Below, in pieces: positions 1 through 8,905 of a stretch of DNA of 42,093 bases; the stretch's first letter is position 1; every line of letters begins with the position of its first letter. Under the pieces are notes generated by a model, which was given only the letters and a program-made list of their open reading frames with translations, ran no database searches and was not told the origin of the DNA. The DNA comes from a virus. Both the position numbers and the translations under genes were made by a program. The stretch lies in IMG/VR virus record IMGVR_UViG_3300031463_000016, positions 1-42,093 of that record. One strand, given 5' to 3'.

Positions 1-127
1 GCCACCCAGCGCGCCGATCGCGCGCCCCTGCACCGCCGCCGCCGCCGGCAGGTTCCCCGTGAAAGCGATGCTTTCCGGGTTGATCGGCACGTGGCCAAGC
101 AAAGGAACATTGACGCTCCCCAGGGTC
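1..127. repeat. Left copy of 127-bp terminal identity (assembly overlap of a circular genome)
   Basis: Bases 1-127 are identical to 41967-42093. Both copies fall inside one reading frame that stays open across the join, so the two ends belong together and the non-redundant length is 41,966 bp. Exactly 127 bases is the usual largest k-mer of a common short-read assembler, which suggests an assembly overlap on a circular or circularly permuted molecule rather than a biological terminal repeat. That last step is inference. Confidence 0.95.
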
Positions 128-789
128 AGATCGGATTGATCGCCTTCATAGCCACCGGTGCGGGTACCGGGCAGCCACGCCTTTTGGACGCCCGCCAATG
201 TCCCCGCCATCGCCTTCGGCAGCAGGTTGTTCAAGTAGACCTGGTAAGCGTCTTCGTTCACCCACCGAGTGTATTCATCGCTGGCCGCTTTATACTTGGC
301 CATCTCCGCCGGTGAGGCACCGGGGCGGGGTGGGGCAGGCGGCTCCGGGATCGGCGCCGTGTTCGCCTCGCCCCAGTGCTGGATGCCGCTCCCGGCCATG
401 TGCATCAGGTTGGACAGCGGATCTACGACCACGCCCGCCAGCTTCTGCAGTTGATTCACATCCCCCGGATTGATTTCAATCGCCTGCAGGCCCGTCGACG
501 TGAGATGGCTCACCGCGCGCTTGCGCGGGGTGGGGTAGACCGCGGCAATGGCCTGTTGTAATGGAGTCTTCGCGGCTGGGGTAGGATACACCGCCTCGAT
601 GGCTTTCCGTAACAATTCCGGGGACGGCGGTGCCGACGGTATGGACGCCGGAGCCGGTCCCTGCTGGAATTGCTGAAATTCATTGACATCCAGCGGTGCC
701 ACCTTCGGCAATGTCTTCGGTGTCGGTTGTCCCTGCTGCTGCTCCTGGTACTGTTGGAATTCTTCCGGGTCTAACTGTGCCTGTCCCAT
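1..789 (-). CDS. N-terminal part of 3076-aa polyvalent/internal-virion protein (continues at 42093..33525)
   Basis: This is the 5' end of the giant gene, split by linearisation. ATG at 789 follows a strong ribosome site (GGAGGTG) and starts 13 nt after the stop of the 623-aa gene. The frame is open to base 1 and in register with the frame running from 42093 to 33525, giving 789 + 8442 nt = 3077 codons including the stop. The first 229 residues shown here are rich in Gln and Pro, with short Gln runs, and contain a duplicated AVYPTP motif. No catalytic domain is visible in this part. A start read only from the right end of the window would wrongly be a TTG at 42068. Function is discussed under the main part. 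Confidence 0.9.
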   Translation of the reverse strand, partial: MGQAQLDPEEFQQYQEQQQGQPTPKTLPKVAPLDVNEFQQFQQGPAPASIPSAPPSPELLRKAIEAVYPTPAAKTPLQQAIAAVYPTPRKRAVSHLTSTGLQAIEINPGDVNQLQKLAGVVVDPLSNLMHMAGSGIQHWGEANTAPIPEPPAPPRPGASPAEMAKYKAASDEYTRWVNEDAYQVYLNNLLPKAMAGTLAGVQKAWLPGTRTGGYEGDQSDLTLGSVNVPLLGHVPINPESIAFTGNLPAAAAVQGRAIGALGG

Positions 790-802
790 CCGATCACCTC
801 CA

Positions 803-2674
803 TTATTTCCGCTTGGTCAATCGCACCTGTGGGCCATAGATATGTTGCAGTACCCGCTCGATCTCGGTATCCTGCCACCCTTTGGAGAGCGCATAGTTCA
901 CGGCATCATTGACGATTTGCCCCGGTGTGCCTTTGCCTGCCCGGATAATCTGCTGCATCATGGCCACATGCGGATCAGGGGAGATCTGCGGAGTGGCTGG
1001 CGCAGGGCTCGCCGCATACGCCGTGCCAGGTCGAGGCGTCGGCACCGCGGCGCCGGCACCAACCTGGGCACCTAGTGCGCCGGCATGACTGACCGGAGGG
1101 GTCACCACCGGACCGCCCACCGCTGGCGATCCAGATTGCAATGTCTTCATGCCGTTATCGTAATTCGTAAACAGCGTCTGCAAGCGTGCGGCATCCGCCG
1201 CCTGGGTCGCCGGATCGCCCACGTACACCGGTCGCCCATCGGCATCGATCTTCCATCGGCTGGACAGCGTCCGGATCTCATCCCCCACCGCCCGCAGGTA
1301 AATCGCCTGGTTATTCTGCGACAGCCGTGCCCAGTTGATGGCCTGCGACGCCTGCTGCTGCGCAGCGGTTTGCCCGAGCCGCGCCCGCTCGAGCCCCAGC
1401 CGCGACACCGCCGTCCGGGCGTTGGTCAGCGCCGCGTCGCCCGACTTCCCCATGTAGGCAATGCGCGCCTGCACCAGCTTCGGTTCCATGATCGTCTTCG
1501 CGCGCTGAAGCTGAGTGTTCCAGGCTTCCGTTTGTACCTGCTGGTTGGTCAGGTCTGATTTTGGCCCGGTGATATAATCTGTCTCCGCCATCGCCTTCGG
1601 CCCGTAGTTGCGTTGGGTCGATCCTCCCAGCGTACTCGAGGAAGAGAGCATCGTCTTCGCCACGCTCTGTCGTACCACCATCGGATTCCCGGCCTCGTCA
1701 AGGATGGGCTGTAGGTGGCTTTGCCCCGTTTTGGCATCGACAACCCATCGCATCGCCGGTACCAGCGGATCTTTGTCCTCCGCAGCATTTTTCTTCTCAC
1801 CCAGCGCGCGCAGGTATTCCGTCTCCTTCGCCGCGGGTTCCAACGCGTCGGAGATATAGCCCCACGCCTCCGGCGGAAGATAACTCTGGAGTTTGGAGAT
1901 AAACGCCCGATCAATCGTATCCGCCGGCAGCACCATCGGCGGGACCGGAGCGGATGGCGAATCATCAGGCGAGCCCTGCACCGAGGTAAGCAAGTCGCGC
2001 AGTGCGTTCGCGCGATCCGCCGCCATGCCCACCCACGGATTCCCCTCCGGAGTCGGCAGGAAGCGTGTGGGAACGGAAGGAGTGTCCGTCTTGACCGGAG
2101 CCGCCGCGGTGATCGTCGGCGGCTGCACGACGCGCGGTTGAAACTGGACGTGCTGAAGTGCCTCCGCCGCCGCCGTACGCCCGGCCTCCGTGCGTGCCAC
2201 TCCTTGTTCACCGCGGGCCAGCCCGAGCCGTTGCTTAAACTCATCCAGCAGCCAACCCGGCACCGCATCCGCTGCCGTGGTATCCCCACCCATGGCCCGC
2301 GTGATCAATGGCGCAATGATCGCCTGATCATGAATCGGCTTCACCAAGGAGAAGAGGGAATTAAACTGCTCCCGGTTCATGCCTGGCTGTGCAGAAGCCG
2401 GCAGGGTATAGCCCATCGCCCGATACGCATCCAGTTCAGGGGAAGAGACAGTATGCACCGCATCCCAGCGCGTCTGTTCCTGCTGCAATCCTTGCCGGCG
2501 AAGGTCCAACTCCTGGTTTGCCATATCAATCCCATGCTGCACTTGGATCTGATTCAGGAGATCCAGCGCCCGTTGACGAGCAAGGGCCTGCTGCCGTTCA
2601 TCCCCAGCCAGCCTTCCCGCCAGCGCCCCGGAAGCGCCCGTCGCTGCCAACCCTAAAAGCCTGCCAAAATCCAT
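803..2674 (-). CDS. Probable internal virion / DNA-ejection protein, 623 aa
   Basis: Starts at ATG 2674 behind GGAGGTGT; the longer upstream extension contains a dispersed repeat and lacks a ribosome site. The N-terminus is a Gly/Ala-rich segment (LLGLAATGASGALAG) that could insert in a membrane. It is followed by Gln/Arg-rich helical sequence, a Pro/Thr-rich linker, more helix, and a basic end (TKRK). No enzyme motif is visible. It lies between the 222-aa protein and the giant protein, the place where short-tailed phages encode the two or three proteins ejected with the DNA. Assignment rests on position, length and composition, not on a recognised family. Confidence 0.6.
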   Translation of the reverse strand: MDFGRLLGLAATGASGALAGRLAGDERQQALARQRALDLLNQIQVQHGIDMANQELDLRRQGLQQEQTRWDAVHTVSSPELDAYRAMGYTLPASAQPGMNREQFNSLFSLVKPIHDQAIIAPLITRAMGGDTTAADAVPGWLLDEFKQRLGLARGEQGVARTEAGRTAAAEALQHVQFQPRVVQPPTITAAAPVKTDTPSVPTRFLPTPEGNPWVGMAADRANALRDLLTSVQGSPDDSPSAPVPPMVLPADTIDRAFISKLQSYLPPEAWGYISDALEPAAKETEYLRALGEKKNAAEDKDPLVPAMRWVVDAKTGQSHLQPILDEAGNPMVVRQSVAKTMLSSSSTLGGSTQRNYGPKAMAETDYITGPKSDLTNQQVQTEAWNTQLQRAKTIMEPKLVQARIAYMGKSGDAALTNARTAVSRLGLERARLGQTAAQQQASQAINWARLSQNNQAIYLRAVGDEIRTLSSRWKIDADGRPVYVGDPATQAADAARLQTLFTNYDNGMKTLQSGSPAVGGPVVTPPVSHAGALGAQVGAGAAVPTPRPGTAYAASPAPATPQISPDPHVAMMQQIIRAGKGTPGQIVNDAVNYALSKGWQDTEIERVLQHIYGPQVRLTKRK

Positions 2675-2691
2675 CCCACACCTCCCACTGC

Positions 2692-2716
2692 TGAATCCTA
2701 AATCATGGTTTAGACA
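2692..2716 (+). repeat. Dispersed repeat A, copy 1 (short)
   Basis: Degenerate copy of the element ending TGGTTCAGACA that recurs at 19221, 27825, 28621, 31971 and 33470. Here it reads TGGTTTAGACA and overlaps the stop codon of the 222-aa gene. The other bases of the gap to the next ATG are the ribosome site. Confidence 0.7.
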
Positions 2717-3378
2717 TGCCACGGATTGCTCGGCGGTATCATCCGAATGGTTTTGCCCCCGCCAGAGCTGGCAGTCTGCGTGCCGCCGGTATTGATGACA
2801 ATCGGCATCGTCTGCGGTCGGGCCATCGCCTGCCCGATCTGCGCGAAGAGGTTGGCCATCGCCTGGCTGCTGTTGGTGGCCCGGTCATCGTATTGGTTGG
2901 CCAGGCTGCCATACGTCGCCGCCGCACTGTTGCCCATCGGCGAAACGAGACTGCCCAGCGTCCCCATGGCCCGTTCCTGCCGGTTCGCGACGTTGGCGGA
3001 CGCCTGTTGCCGGATGCCGGTCATCTCGTGCCCCATCGCCTCGGAGAGGTTGCGCATCACCGTGTCATAAATGGAACTGGATCCCGGCGTAAGTCCGCGT
3101 GCCCCGAGCTGCGCCGCGCCTTGGCGGAAGGCCTGCGTATAATCCTGTTGGGCGTTGCCCAACGCCGTGTTCATCGCCGCCTGGTCCGCCGTCGTCATGC
3201 CCCCGCCCATCTGCGCTTTCAGGGCTTGTAGGATGGCCGGCATGTATTGCTCCCAGGCGCGCGCATCCAGGTTGGCGAGCCGCGCTTGAGCATCCCGCAG
3301 CGCGTCGGCGTTGTTGGAATCCCCGTTACCGGCAATCAGGGAGCCGATGGCCCCCAGAATGGGAGTAATGTAATCCAT
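2710..3378 (-). CDS. Probable internal virion / injection-complex protein, 222 aa
   Basis: ATG at 3378 follows GGAGGG. The N-terminus has a short Gly/Ile-rich hydrophobic segment (ITPILGAIGSLIAG) and the body is Ala/Gln/Met-rich helix with many Asn and Gly, then a flexible Gly/Ser tail. This is the look of small pilot or injection proteins of podoviruses, which are secreted with the DNA and associate with membranes. It sits directly after the fibre gene and before the 623-aa protein. No motif proves the role. Confidence 0.5.
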   Translation of the reverse strand: MDYITPILGAIGSLIAGNGDSNNADALRDAQARLANLDARAWEQYMPAILQALKAQMGGGMTTADQAAMNTALGNAQQDYTQAFRQGAAQLGARGLTPGSSSIYDTVMRNLSEAMGHEMTGIRQQASANVANRQERAMGTLGSLVSPMGNSAAATYGSLANQYDDRATNSSQAMANLFAQIGQAMARPQTMPIVINTGGTQTASSGGGKTIRMIPPSNPWHV

Positions 3379-3392
3379 CGAAAAACCCTCCG

Positions 3393-4328
3393 TTAGGTCT
3401 TGGTCAAGGCCGCAGCCTGAATGGTCATATTGCCCCCGGCGCCACTCACATACCACCAGCGCGCGTTGAGATACGGGATATTGTTGCTGGAATACACGAT
3501 GGTATAACAGACATCGGTGGCCCCGCTGTAGGTAATGGTGTCCTGATTGATCAGCAGATTGTCATACCATAAGGTCAGTTGGGCCGTGCAGTTATAGACG
3601 CCTAGCCAGAGATACAGGGTGCGCGTGATGCTGGACGCCGGGGCCAGCAGATGAAAACCACTGCCCACGAATGTATTAAAATAGGACTTCAGCACATTGG
3701 AATAGGCCAGGACGTTATAATCCCCATCGCGCCAGGAACACGGGATGCCATCATAATCGTATGTCGTGGTGCCTGGCGAGTAATACAGCTCCGACAGCAC
3801 GTGCCCATTCCACTTCCGTGTACGGTTTACCGCATTGTTCAGCGGCCGCATGCCAATGTAGCCCCACTTAATCCAGTCGATATCGCCGATGGTCGAGAGA
3901 TTCAGCCCCGATGGAGGCACCAGACTCCTGGTGATCGTGGCCGCATTGGTCCCGGTCAGAATCGGTTTATTTTTGATATAGTCCAATTGGCCAGGGTCGC
4001 TCTGGGTCCAATCGGCCTGCACCGGCGTCAGGATCGTGGGCTTATTTTTGATGTAGTCAAGCTGGGTGGTATCGCTTTGCGTCCAGTTGGCTTGCGTCGG
4101 TACCAGGATGGTCGGCTTGTGCTGAATATAATTCGGCTGTGCGGCATCGGTCTGATTCCAGTCAGGTTGCACGCCACCTGCCGACACAATCGGCGAGCTG
4201 GGGCCCGCGCTGCGGTCCATGCGTTGCACAAGGCCCTGGGCGTAGCAAAAATACACCGCGCCTTGCCGGGTGTATCCCCACTCGCCTTCCTTCAACTCGC
4301 TCGGATACCGGATGAATTTCGTCGCCAT
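3393..4328 (-). CDS. Tail fibre-like protein with three 25-aa repeats, 311 aa
   Basis: ATG at 4328 overlaps the stop of the nozzle-like gene by one base (TGATG). After a short N-terminal part containing EGEWGYTRQG, three copies of a 25-residue unit with consensus WxQ(T/S)DxxQxxYIxxKPTIL occupy about 4160-3955. Such units are known from phage tail fibres and collagen-like or adhesin stalks. The C-terminal 170 residues are rich in Tyr, Trp, Asn, Ser and Thr and probably form a beta-rich receptor-binding tip. Role as host-binding fibre is inferred from the repeat type and position after the nozzle-like gene. Confidence 0.65.
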   Translation of the reverse strand: MATKFIRYPSELKEGEWGYTRQGAVYFCYAQGLVQRMDRSAGPSSPIVSAGGVQPDWNQTDAAQPNYIQHKPTILVPTQANWTQSDTTQLDYIKNKPTILTPVQADWTQSDPGQLDYIKNKPILTGTNAATITRSLVPPSGLNLSTIGDIDWIKWGYIGMRPLNNAVNRTRKWNGHVLSELYYSPGTTTYDYDGIPCSWRDGDYNVLAYSNVLKSYFNTFVGSGFHLLAPASSITRTLYLWLGVYNCTAQLTLWYDNLLINQDTITYSGATDVCYTIVYSSNNIPYLNARWWYVSGAGGNMTIQAAALTKT

Positions 4329-6979
4329 CAGCGCCACCCCTTGCCCAGGACGGTGGCCTGCACCTTCACGATCTCCCCGCCCGAGGCCGACGCGCCCGAG
4401 AGCACGAGTTGCCAGCGGGAAAGGTGGCCCATCCGGTCGGGTCGACGACGCAGAATCCCCGCCAGCGCCGGCGCCGCCTCGGCGGTCACCGTCTCCACGC
4501 TGGTCGAGGCGGCATCCGTCCCCCCGTTCCGTCGCAACGCGATCGTCAGCGCAGCCAGCGGGAGGTCGATGCTCATCAAGGCCTGAATTTGCTCGATGTC
4601 GCAATACTGCGCATCATCCGGCGCGTCGAAGGCTTTGGTGGCGAAGCTCCAAGGAATCGCCTGCCCGGTGTAGCCCTGGCCCGCGTCCGTGGTCCCGGTG
4701 TGGAGGCGGAAGAAATAGTCGCCATACGTCAGGTTGTCCCCCGCATAGAGGCCAGGAGTTTGGCAGTACGAGCCGTAAACCGCACACCCGCCCGGCACCA
4801 CGGCGTAGCGTGTCCAGCTATCGGTCTGCGGGAAATACACCAGCGCCAGGCTGTGGCACAGATGGCCCCCGCCGTTCAGCACGCAATCCATGCCGGTCTG
4901 CGCATAGCTGATCGTCGTGTCGGTCACCGCGGTGAGCAGAAAGACGCCGTCAAACCGCGGGTCACTTCCCCCCGTCTCAAAGCGGATGACATCCCCGGCC
5001 TGAAACGCATGCGCGCCCAGCGTCAGGGTCACGACGTTGCCTGCGCGTACGCCCGTGTTGCAGCGGAGCGGATCTGCCGGGAAGGTCAGCACATAGGCAT
5101 GTTCAACCGGATCGTAGACGGCGAATGCCGCCTCGCGCTGCGCCTGGCTGAATTCTGCCAGCGCTTCCGGGGGCAGCAATTGCACCGGCGACTGTTGCCC
5201 GTCATACGCCCACAGTGCTCCACTGTCGAGCCAGAGCAACCGGCCATTGACAACCTGAATGGTTTCATGGCGGATGCAGCCAATGGTGCGATCCAGGCAG
5301 ACCGGGACAAAGCTCGTCGCGTCCGTGCCCTCCGCACGGTAGAAGCCACGCCGTTTGAACACATGCACCTGCCCTTGAAATACAGCCAGACCGGTGATCA
5401 CGCCACCATCTTCGCCCCAGGTGTAGCTGAACCCATAGTAGGAGCTCATAGCCCGGATGCCCTGCAAGGGTGTCCGGTCAGGCATCTCCTCTGACGAAAA
5501 ATAGGTGGTGCTGCCGTTGGCGTAGACCATCCGGCGATTCCATGGGAGGAGCAGGTGGCAGCCGACCGGCGGAGCGTTGATGTATTCTTCCAGCGCGAGA
5601 ATTTCGCCCAGCTCTCCGCCCCACACCAGATCAGCGCTGGCCTCGCCATACAGCTTATATTCTTTCACCCGCAGGAAATTCAGGCCCACATGCCCACCGC
5701 GCGCGTACAGGTAGATCGCCGACGGCTCCGGCGTGTTATCATCCGCCTGGCAGTGCGCCGTCAGCGTCAGGGTGGTGCTGCCGGCCACCGTGGTATAGCT
5801 GGTCACCGGGGACGGACCGGATTCCTGCCCGTGATAGTCGTAGGTATACACCAGGTCAAAGCTGGTTTGTTCCGGCAGTGTGGCCTGTGCCACATTCGGG
5901 GTGAAGCTGTCCAAGTAAAAGGTAACGCCGAGATTCCCCCCGGTGATCTCCTGCCGAGCCGTTTTCGTACAGCCGGCGACCACGGTGAGCTTGAACGCCA
6001 CATAAGACACCGCATCCCGATTCGCCGCGGCGATCCCGGAGATGTCCACCGTTTTAGTCACCCAGGTGCCGGGCACATAGCCCGTTAGGTCAATAGTCAA
6101 CGCGTTGGCGAGGTCCGCCGCATACTTCGTGTAGCTCTCCCCAAATTCGAATTGCAGCGTGGGGGCCGTGCCCGCATAGTCGAGCATGAAGGTGATGTTG
6201 ATGGCCGTGGTACTCGACCAGTCCAGCGTCGGATCGCCCACCTTTTTGACCATGTAGCCGACCGGCGTGCCCAGCACCCCGGCATTTTCGACCAGCTCCA
6301 GCCCCAGGCTGTAGGTGTGGCTGTTGGTCGTATTCCGTGCCAGCACGAACTTGCGCACATCCGCCGCGTACGCGCTGGATTGCACCACCAGGTGCGGGTT
6401 GAATTCGGTTTCCGGCCCCCAGGTGTGCGCGCCCCCGGCCAGGTGCAGATGGAGCAAACCATTCTGGCTGCCGGCGCCAATGGGCACCTCCGAAAGTTTC
6501 GCCGTGCTGGCGCTAATCACCGGGGCCACGGTAGGGGCGAGTTGGTCGAGGAGCTCGGTCACGGTATTGCTCTGCAGATCCCAGCGCTTCACACCAGAGA
6601 AGCCATCGACTAGATAGACCAGATTGCCGTCGGCGTTGCTGAATTGTGCCATCCGCACCGGGGCCAGCGTCGCCACCTCGGTCGGGCAGATTTTCACGGC
6701 CTCAAAGCCCTGATTGGCAGTATCGCTGGCAATCACCAGGTCATCGATCACCGTGATCAGTCGAACCAGATCCGCGTTGACAAATTCAAAGAGGGAGCGC
6801 ATGGGAGCGCCATAGCCGGCGGGTCGGGCGGCATGGCGTACGCTGCCCTTCCGCAGGCGGATCGTCCCCCGGGTCGGCAAGGTATTGACACACGCCGGCG
6901 ACGCAGTGTCTGGAATCAAGCACGCATCCCGGTCCTTTCGCCATCCCCCACTAAAATTGTTTAACGTGACGATCTGCAT
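4328..6979 (-). CDS. Tail nozzle / tail-stabilisation-like protein, 883 aa
   Basis: ATG at 6979, three bases after the stop of the 205-aa gene; in-frame ATGs further upstream would overlap that gene and are rejected. The opening residues (NNFSGGWRKDRDACLIPDTASP) resemble the start typical of podovirus tail tube/nozzle proteins, in which the chain begins by describing N-terminal strands before propeller-like repeats. The body is beta-rich with repeated patterns such as RMVYANGSTTYFSS and HVFKRRGFYRAEG, suggesting beta-propeller blades. Length and order (two adaptor-like proteins, then this, then fibre) match the short-tail module. It would close the tail and form the DNA exit channel. Confidence 0.65.
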   Translation of the reverse strand: MQIVTLNNFSGGWRKDRDACLIPDTASPACVNTLPTRGTIRLRKGSVRHAARPAGYGAPMRSLFEFVNADLVRLITVIDDLVIASDTANQGFEAVKICPTEVATLAPVRMAQFSNADGNLVYLVDGFSGVKRWDLQSNTVTELLDQLAPTVAPVISASTAKLSEVPIGAGSQNGLLHLHLAGGAHTWGPETEFNPHLVVQSSAYAADVRKFVLARNTTNSHTYSLGLELVENAGVLGTPVGYMVKKVGDPTLDWSSTTAINITFMLDYAGTAPTLQFEFGESYTKYAADLANALTIDLTGYVPGTWVTKTVDISGIAAANRDAVSYVAFKLTVVAGCTKTARQEITGGNLGVTFYLDSFTPNVAQATLPEQTSFDLVYTYDYHGQESGPSPVTSYTTVAGSTTLTLTAHCQADDNTPEPSAIYLYARGGHVGLNFLRVKEYKLYGEASADLVWGGELGEILALEEYINAPPVGCHLLLPWNRRMVYANGSTTYFSSEEMPDRTPLQGIRAMSSYYGFSYTWGEDGGVITGLAVFQGQVHVFKRRGFYRAEGTDATSFVPVCLDRTIGCIRHETIQVVNGRLLWLDSGALWAYDGQQSPVQLLPPEALAEFSQAQREAAFAVYDPVEHAYVLTFPADPLRCNTGVRAGNVVTLTLGAHAFQAGDVIRFETGGSDPRFDGVFLLTAVTDTTISYAQTGMDCVLNGGGHLCHSLALVYFPQTDSWTRYAVVPGGCAVYGSYCQTPGLYAGDNLTYGDYFFRLHTGTTDAGQGYTGQAIPWSFATKAFDAPDDAQYCDIEQIQALMSIDLPLAALTIALRRNGGTDAASTSVETVTAEAAPALAGILRRRPDRMGHLSRWQLVLSGASASGGEIVKVQATVLGKGWR

Positions 6980-6981
6980 AG

Positions 6982-7599
6982 CTACCCCGTCAATTGTTTC
7001 AGCAGTGCCGCATAGTCCGCCGCCGCCTGCTGCGCGCGCACGTTCATCGATTCCGACGACGTCCGGATATAGCTGGCGATGAAGTACACCGCATGATGCA
7101 CCAGCAGCAGGTGAGCCACCTCCGGCAACGCCGGCGCCGGCCCCCCACTGGTCAGATAGGGATACTGGTCTGCATCGGCGTTTTCCAGCGGAATGACGAT
7201 CCCCCGGCAAGTGGCGGGCCCCGTGCCATTCGGCGGAGGATACAGGCCCAACTGCAGATCGTCCGACAGGTAGGAATACCGCGGGAGGCCTGCGGCCGCA
7301 TCCGCCCAGTCAGGGTTCACCGCCTGCAGCTCGTGCACGTCGACCTTCGGGCAGGGTTTGCGATTAGCCCCCCAGCGCACCTGGCTAACGTTGATCACAT
7401 CCGCCGGCAAGGCCGTCAGTGAATGTCCGTCAACGGTGTCCACCATGATGTCCCGCGCCAACAGTTGGGTATCTCGCGACGCCTTCACGTAGGAAACATT
7501 TAAGATGGCCAGCACGACAGCATTGGTCAGCCGCCCGGTGTCCGAGGGTTCCTCGTCAATGTCATGCCAAACACGATCAAGTAACGCTGCGACATCCAT
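6982..7599 (-). CDS. Head-tail adaptor-like phage protein, 205 aa
   Basis: Starts with the TGATG overlap at the stop of the 292-aa gene. The sequence opens with helices (LLDRVWHDIDEE), continues with a beta region containing TALPADVINVSQVRW and LSDDLQLGLYPPP, and ends in long helices. Phage adaptor proteins show this pattern: N-terminal helical core, then a strand section with an L-x-x-x-P motif. The neighbouring 292-aa protein shares the ALPADY-type motif. Together they are likely to bridge portal and tail nozzle. Family assignment is tentative. Confidence 0.5.
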   Translation of the reverse strand: MDVAALLDRVWHDIDEEPSDTGRLTNAVVLAILNVSYVKASRDTQLLARDIMVDTVDGHSLTALPADVINVSQVRWGANRKPCPKVDVHELQAVNPDWADAAAGLPRYSYLSDDLQLGLYPPPNGTGPATCRGIVIPLENADADQYPYLTSGGPAPALPEVAHLLLVHHAVYFIASYIRTSSESMNVRAQQAAADYAALLKQLTG

Positions 7600-8477
7600 C
7601 AGAACCGCCCTTCGCGTGCGACCCGCGCTTTACGATAGTCCGTGATAGCCTGCTTCCAATCTGCTTGCCCACCGGCGATCAGCGCCTGGTTCCCGATCTG
7701 CAGGCCGTATTTCATCGAGGCATAGCCGATCAGCCCACCTTCCGCGATGTCCAGCGCCGGAAGGTCGGTGTCCAGATCCAGCGTGCGCGGAGCCCGAGCA
7801 TCGTAGAACGCCAGCAGAGTCAAGGCGTCCGTGCTGGGTACCGGATACACCTGCAGGTGCGTGCTGTCGCGGAAGTGGTAGCGATCCGGTTGCCCGCTCG
7901 TGATACTCAGGTAGGCAAGATCGTCATCAATGACCAATGGCACCGGTTCAACATCCTGCCCGGAGAGCGTGCCTCCGTTCTCGCCATAGCCCGGCAGCGC
8001 ATCAAGGGTGAAGACGGTATCGTTGGTGACCGTCTTCACCGTGACAGCCACGTTGTAATACGCCACGCGGAAACCGGAAAGCGTGACCGTTTGCCCAACC
8101 GAGAGGGAATGCGGCATGCTGGCGGTGATGGTGGAACTGGCGCCATTGCCGGTGAGGTTCACCGACCGCGGCACATAATAGCGAGAGAGCGCCTGCAGGC
8201 GTCGATAATCCGCCGGCAGGGCATAGACATCCGTGCCCGGTGTCAACGGGATCTCCACGCCGCGGGTATAGATGCCACCCACTTCGGCCACAAACTTCCG
8301 CCAGGCCTCTTCCATCCAGATCTCGAAGGAGATGACGCTGGGCGCCGACGGGCCGCACAAGACTTGCGCGCGCAGCGCCAGCGCCCGGATGCTCCGGCAT
8401 CCCTCCGCCGTCTCCTGCGCCGGCACCGTCGCCGTCCGATAATACTGCCCCGCCACAGTTGCGATGGTGATGGTCAC
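7599..8477 (-). CDS. Adaptor / tubular-A-like tail protein, 292 aa
   Basis: Begins with GTG at 8477 overlapping the previous stop (GTGA) and ends in a one-base overlap with the next ATG. The central part holds PLTPGTDVYALPADYRRLQAL, an element common in head-completion and tubular A proteins, followed by an inserted beta domain (VGQTVTLSGF...) that looks Ig-like or ligand-like, then a C-terminal helical part (KQAITDYRKARVAREGRF) of the type seen in these adaptors. Expected place is between portal and nozzle. Confidence is limited by the lack of a firm family match. Confidence 0.5.
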   Translation of the reverse strand: MTITIATVAGQYYRTATVPAQETAEGCRSIRALALRAQVLCGPSAPSVISFEIWMEEAWRKFVAEVGGIYTRGVEIPLTPGTDVYALPADYRRLQALSRYYVPRSVNLTGNGASSTITASMPHSLSVGQTVTLSGFRVAYYNVAVTVKTVTNDTVFTLDALPGYGENGGTLSGQDVEPVPLVIDDDLAYLSITSGQPDRYHFRDSTHLQVYPVPSTDALTLLAFYDARAPRTLDLDTDLPALDIAEGGLIGYASMKYGLQIGNQALIAGGQADWKQAITDYRKARVAREGRF

Positions 8478-8827
8478 GGGAGTACCTCATACCAGATCGT
8501 CGCCGTCACGCCCGCCTGCGCCGTCCAGTTGGTCGACAGCTTCACGAACCGAGAACAGCCGGAGAAGATACAGCCATAACTGGCTGTCTGCCGCGCCGTT
8601 TTGATATTGTTGATGGTGTCCGCCGCCGACGGATACGGCACATAATGCCCGCCAGCCGCATCCCCGCATTCCAGCGAGGCGAAGCCGCCCCCCGTGGTGG
8701 CCGCCCCATTGACGAGGTAGCCCACCAGCAGCCGGGTTCCCTCCAGCATCTCGATCTCCACTGACGCCGGCGCGTTCGCCGCATCATGGCACACATTCAC
8801 CGGATTCGAAGGTCGCAATTCGTGCAT
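8474..8827 (-). CDS. Unknown small structural-module protein, 117 aa
   Basis: Start set at ATG 8827, which is six bases after a G-rich ribosome site; the in-frame ATG at 8833 would sit directly on that site. The protein is mostly beta-prone with several Gly and Cys residues (YGCIFSGCSRF) and has no recognised motif. It overlaps the following adaptor gene by four bases, so the two are translated together, and it lies after two strong hairpins. A head-surface or tail-associated role is plausible from position only. Confidence 0.6.
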   Translation of the reverse strand: MHELRPSNPVNVCHDAANAPASVEIEMLEGTRLLVGYLVNGAATTGGGFASLECGDAAGGHYVPYPSAADTINNIKTARQTASYGCIFSGCSRFVKLSTNWTAQAGVTATIWYEVLP

Positions 8828-8843
8828 AGCCATCCCCCCTGAA

Positions 8844-8900
8844 GAATAGGTCCGCTCACCTGGTGGGCCTATTCGTCAGGGGTGGGGTTGCCCCCACCCC
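8844..8900 (-). other. Two tandem hairpins in the intergenic leader
   Basis: In the transcript of the minus strand, a perfect 9-bp GC stem with a GCAA tetraloop (8900-8879) comes first. It is followed by a GAATAGG...CCTATTC hairpin (8874-8844). No T-run follows the first stem, so it is more likely an RNA-stabilising or processing structure than a terminator. The second hairpin encloses an AATAGG sequence related to the AATAGGTC motif of other leaders. Confidence 0.65.
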
Positions 8901-8905
8901 GGAAC

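Noticed and set aside
6980-7210. Longer start for the nozzle-like protein
   Set aside because: It would overlap the 205-aa gene by more than 220 bases; ATG 6979 is placed directly after that gene's stop.
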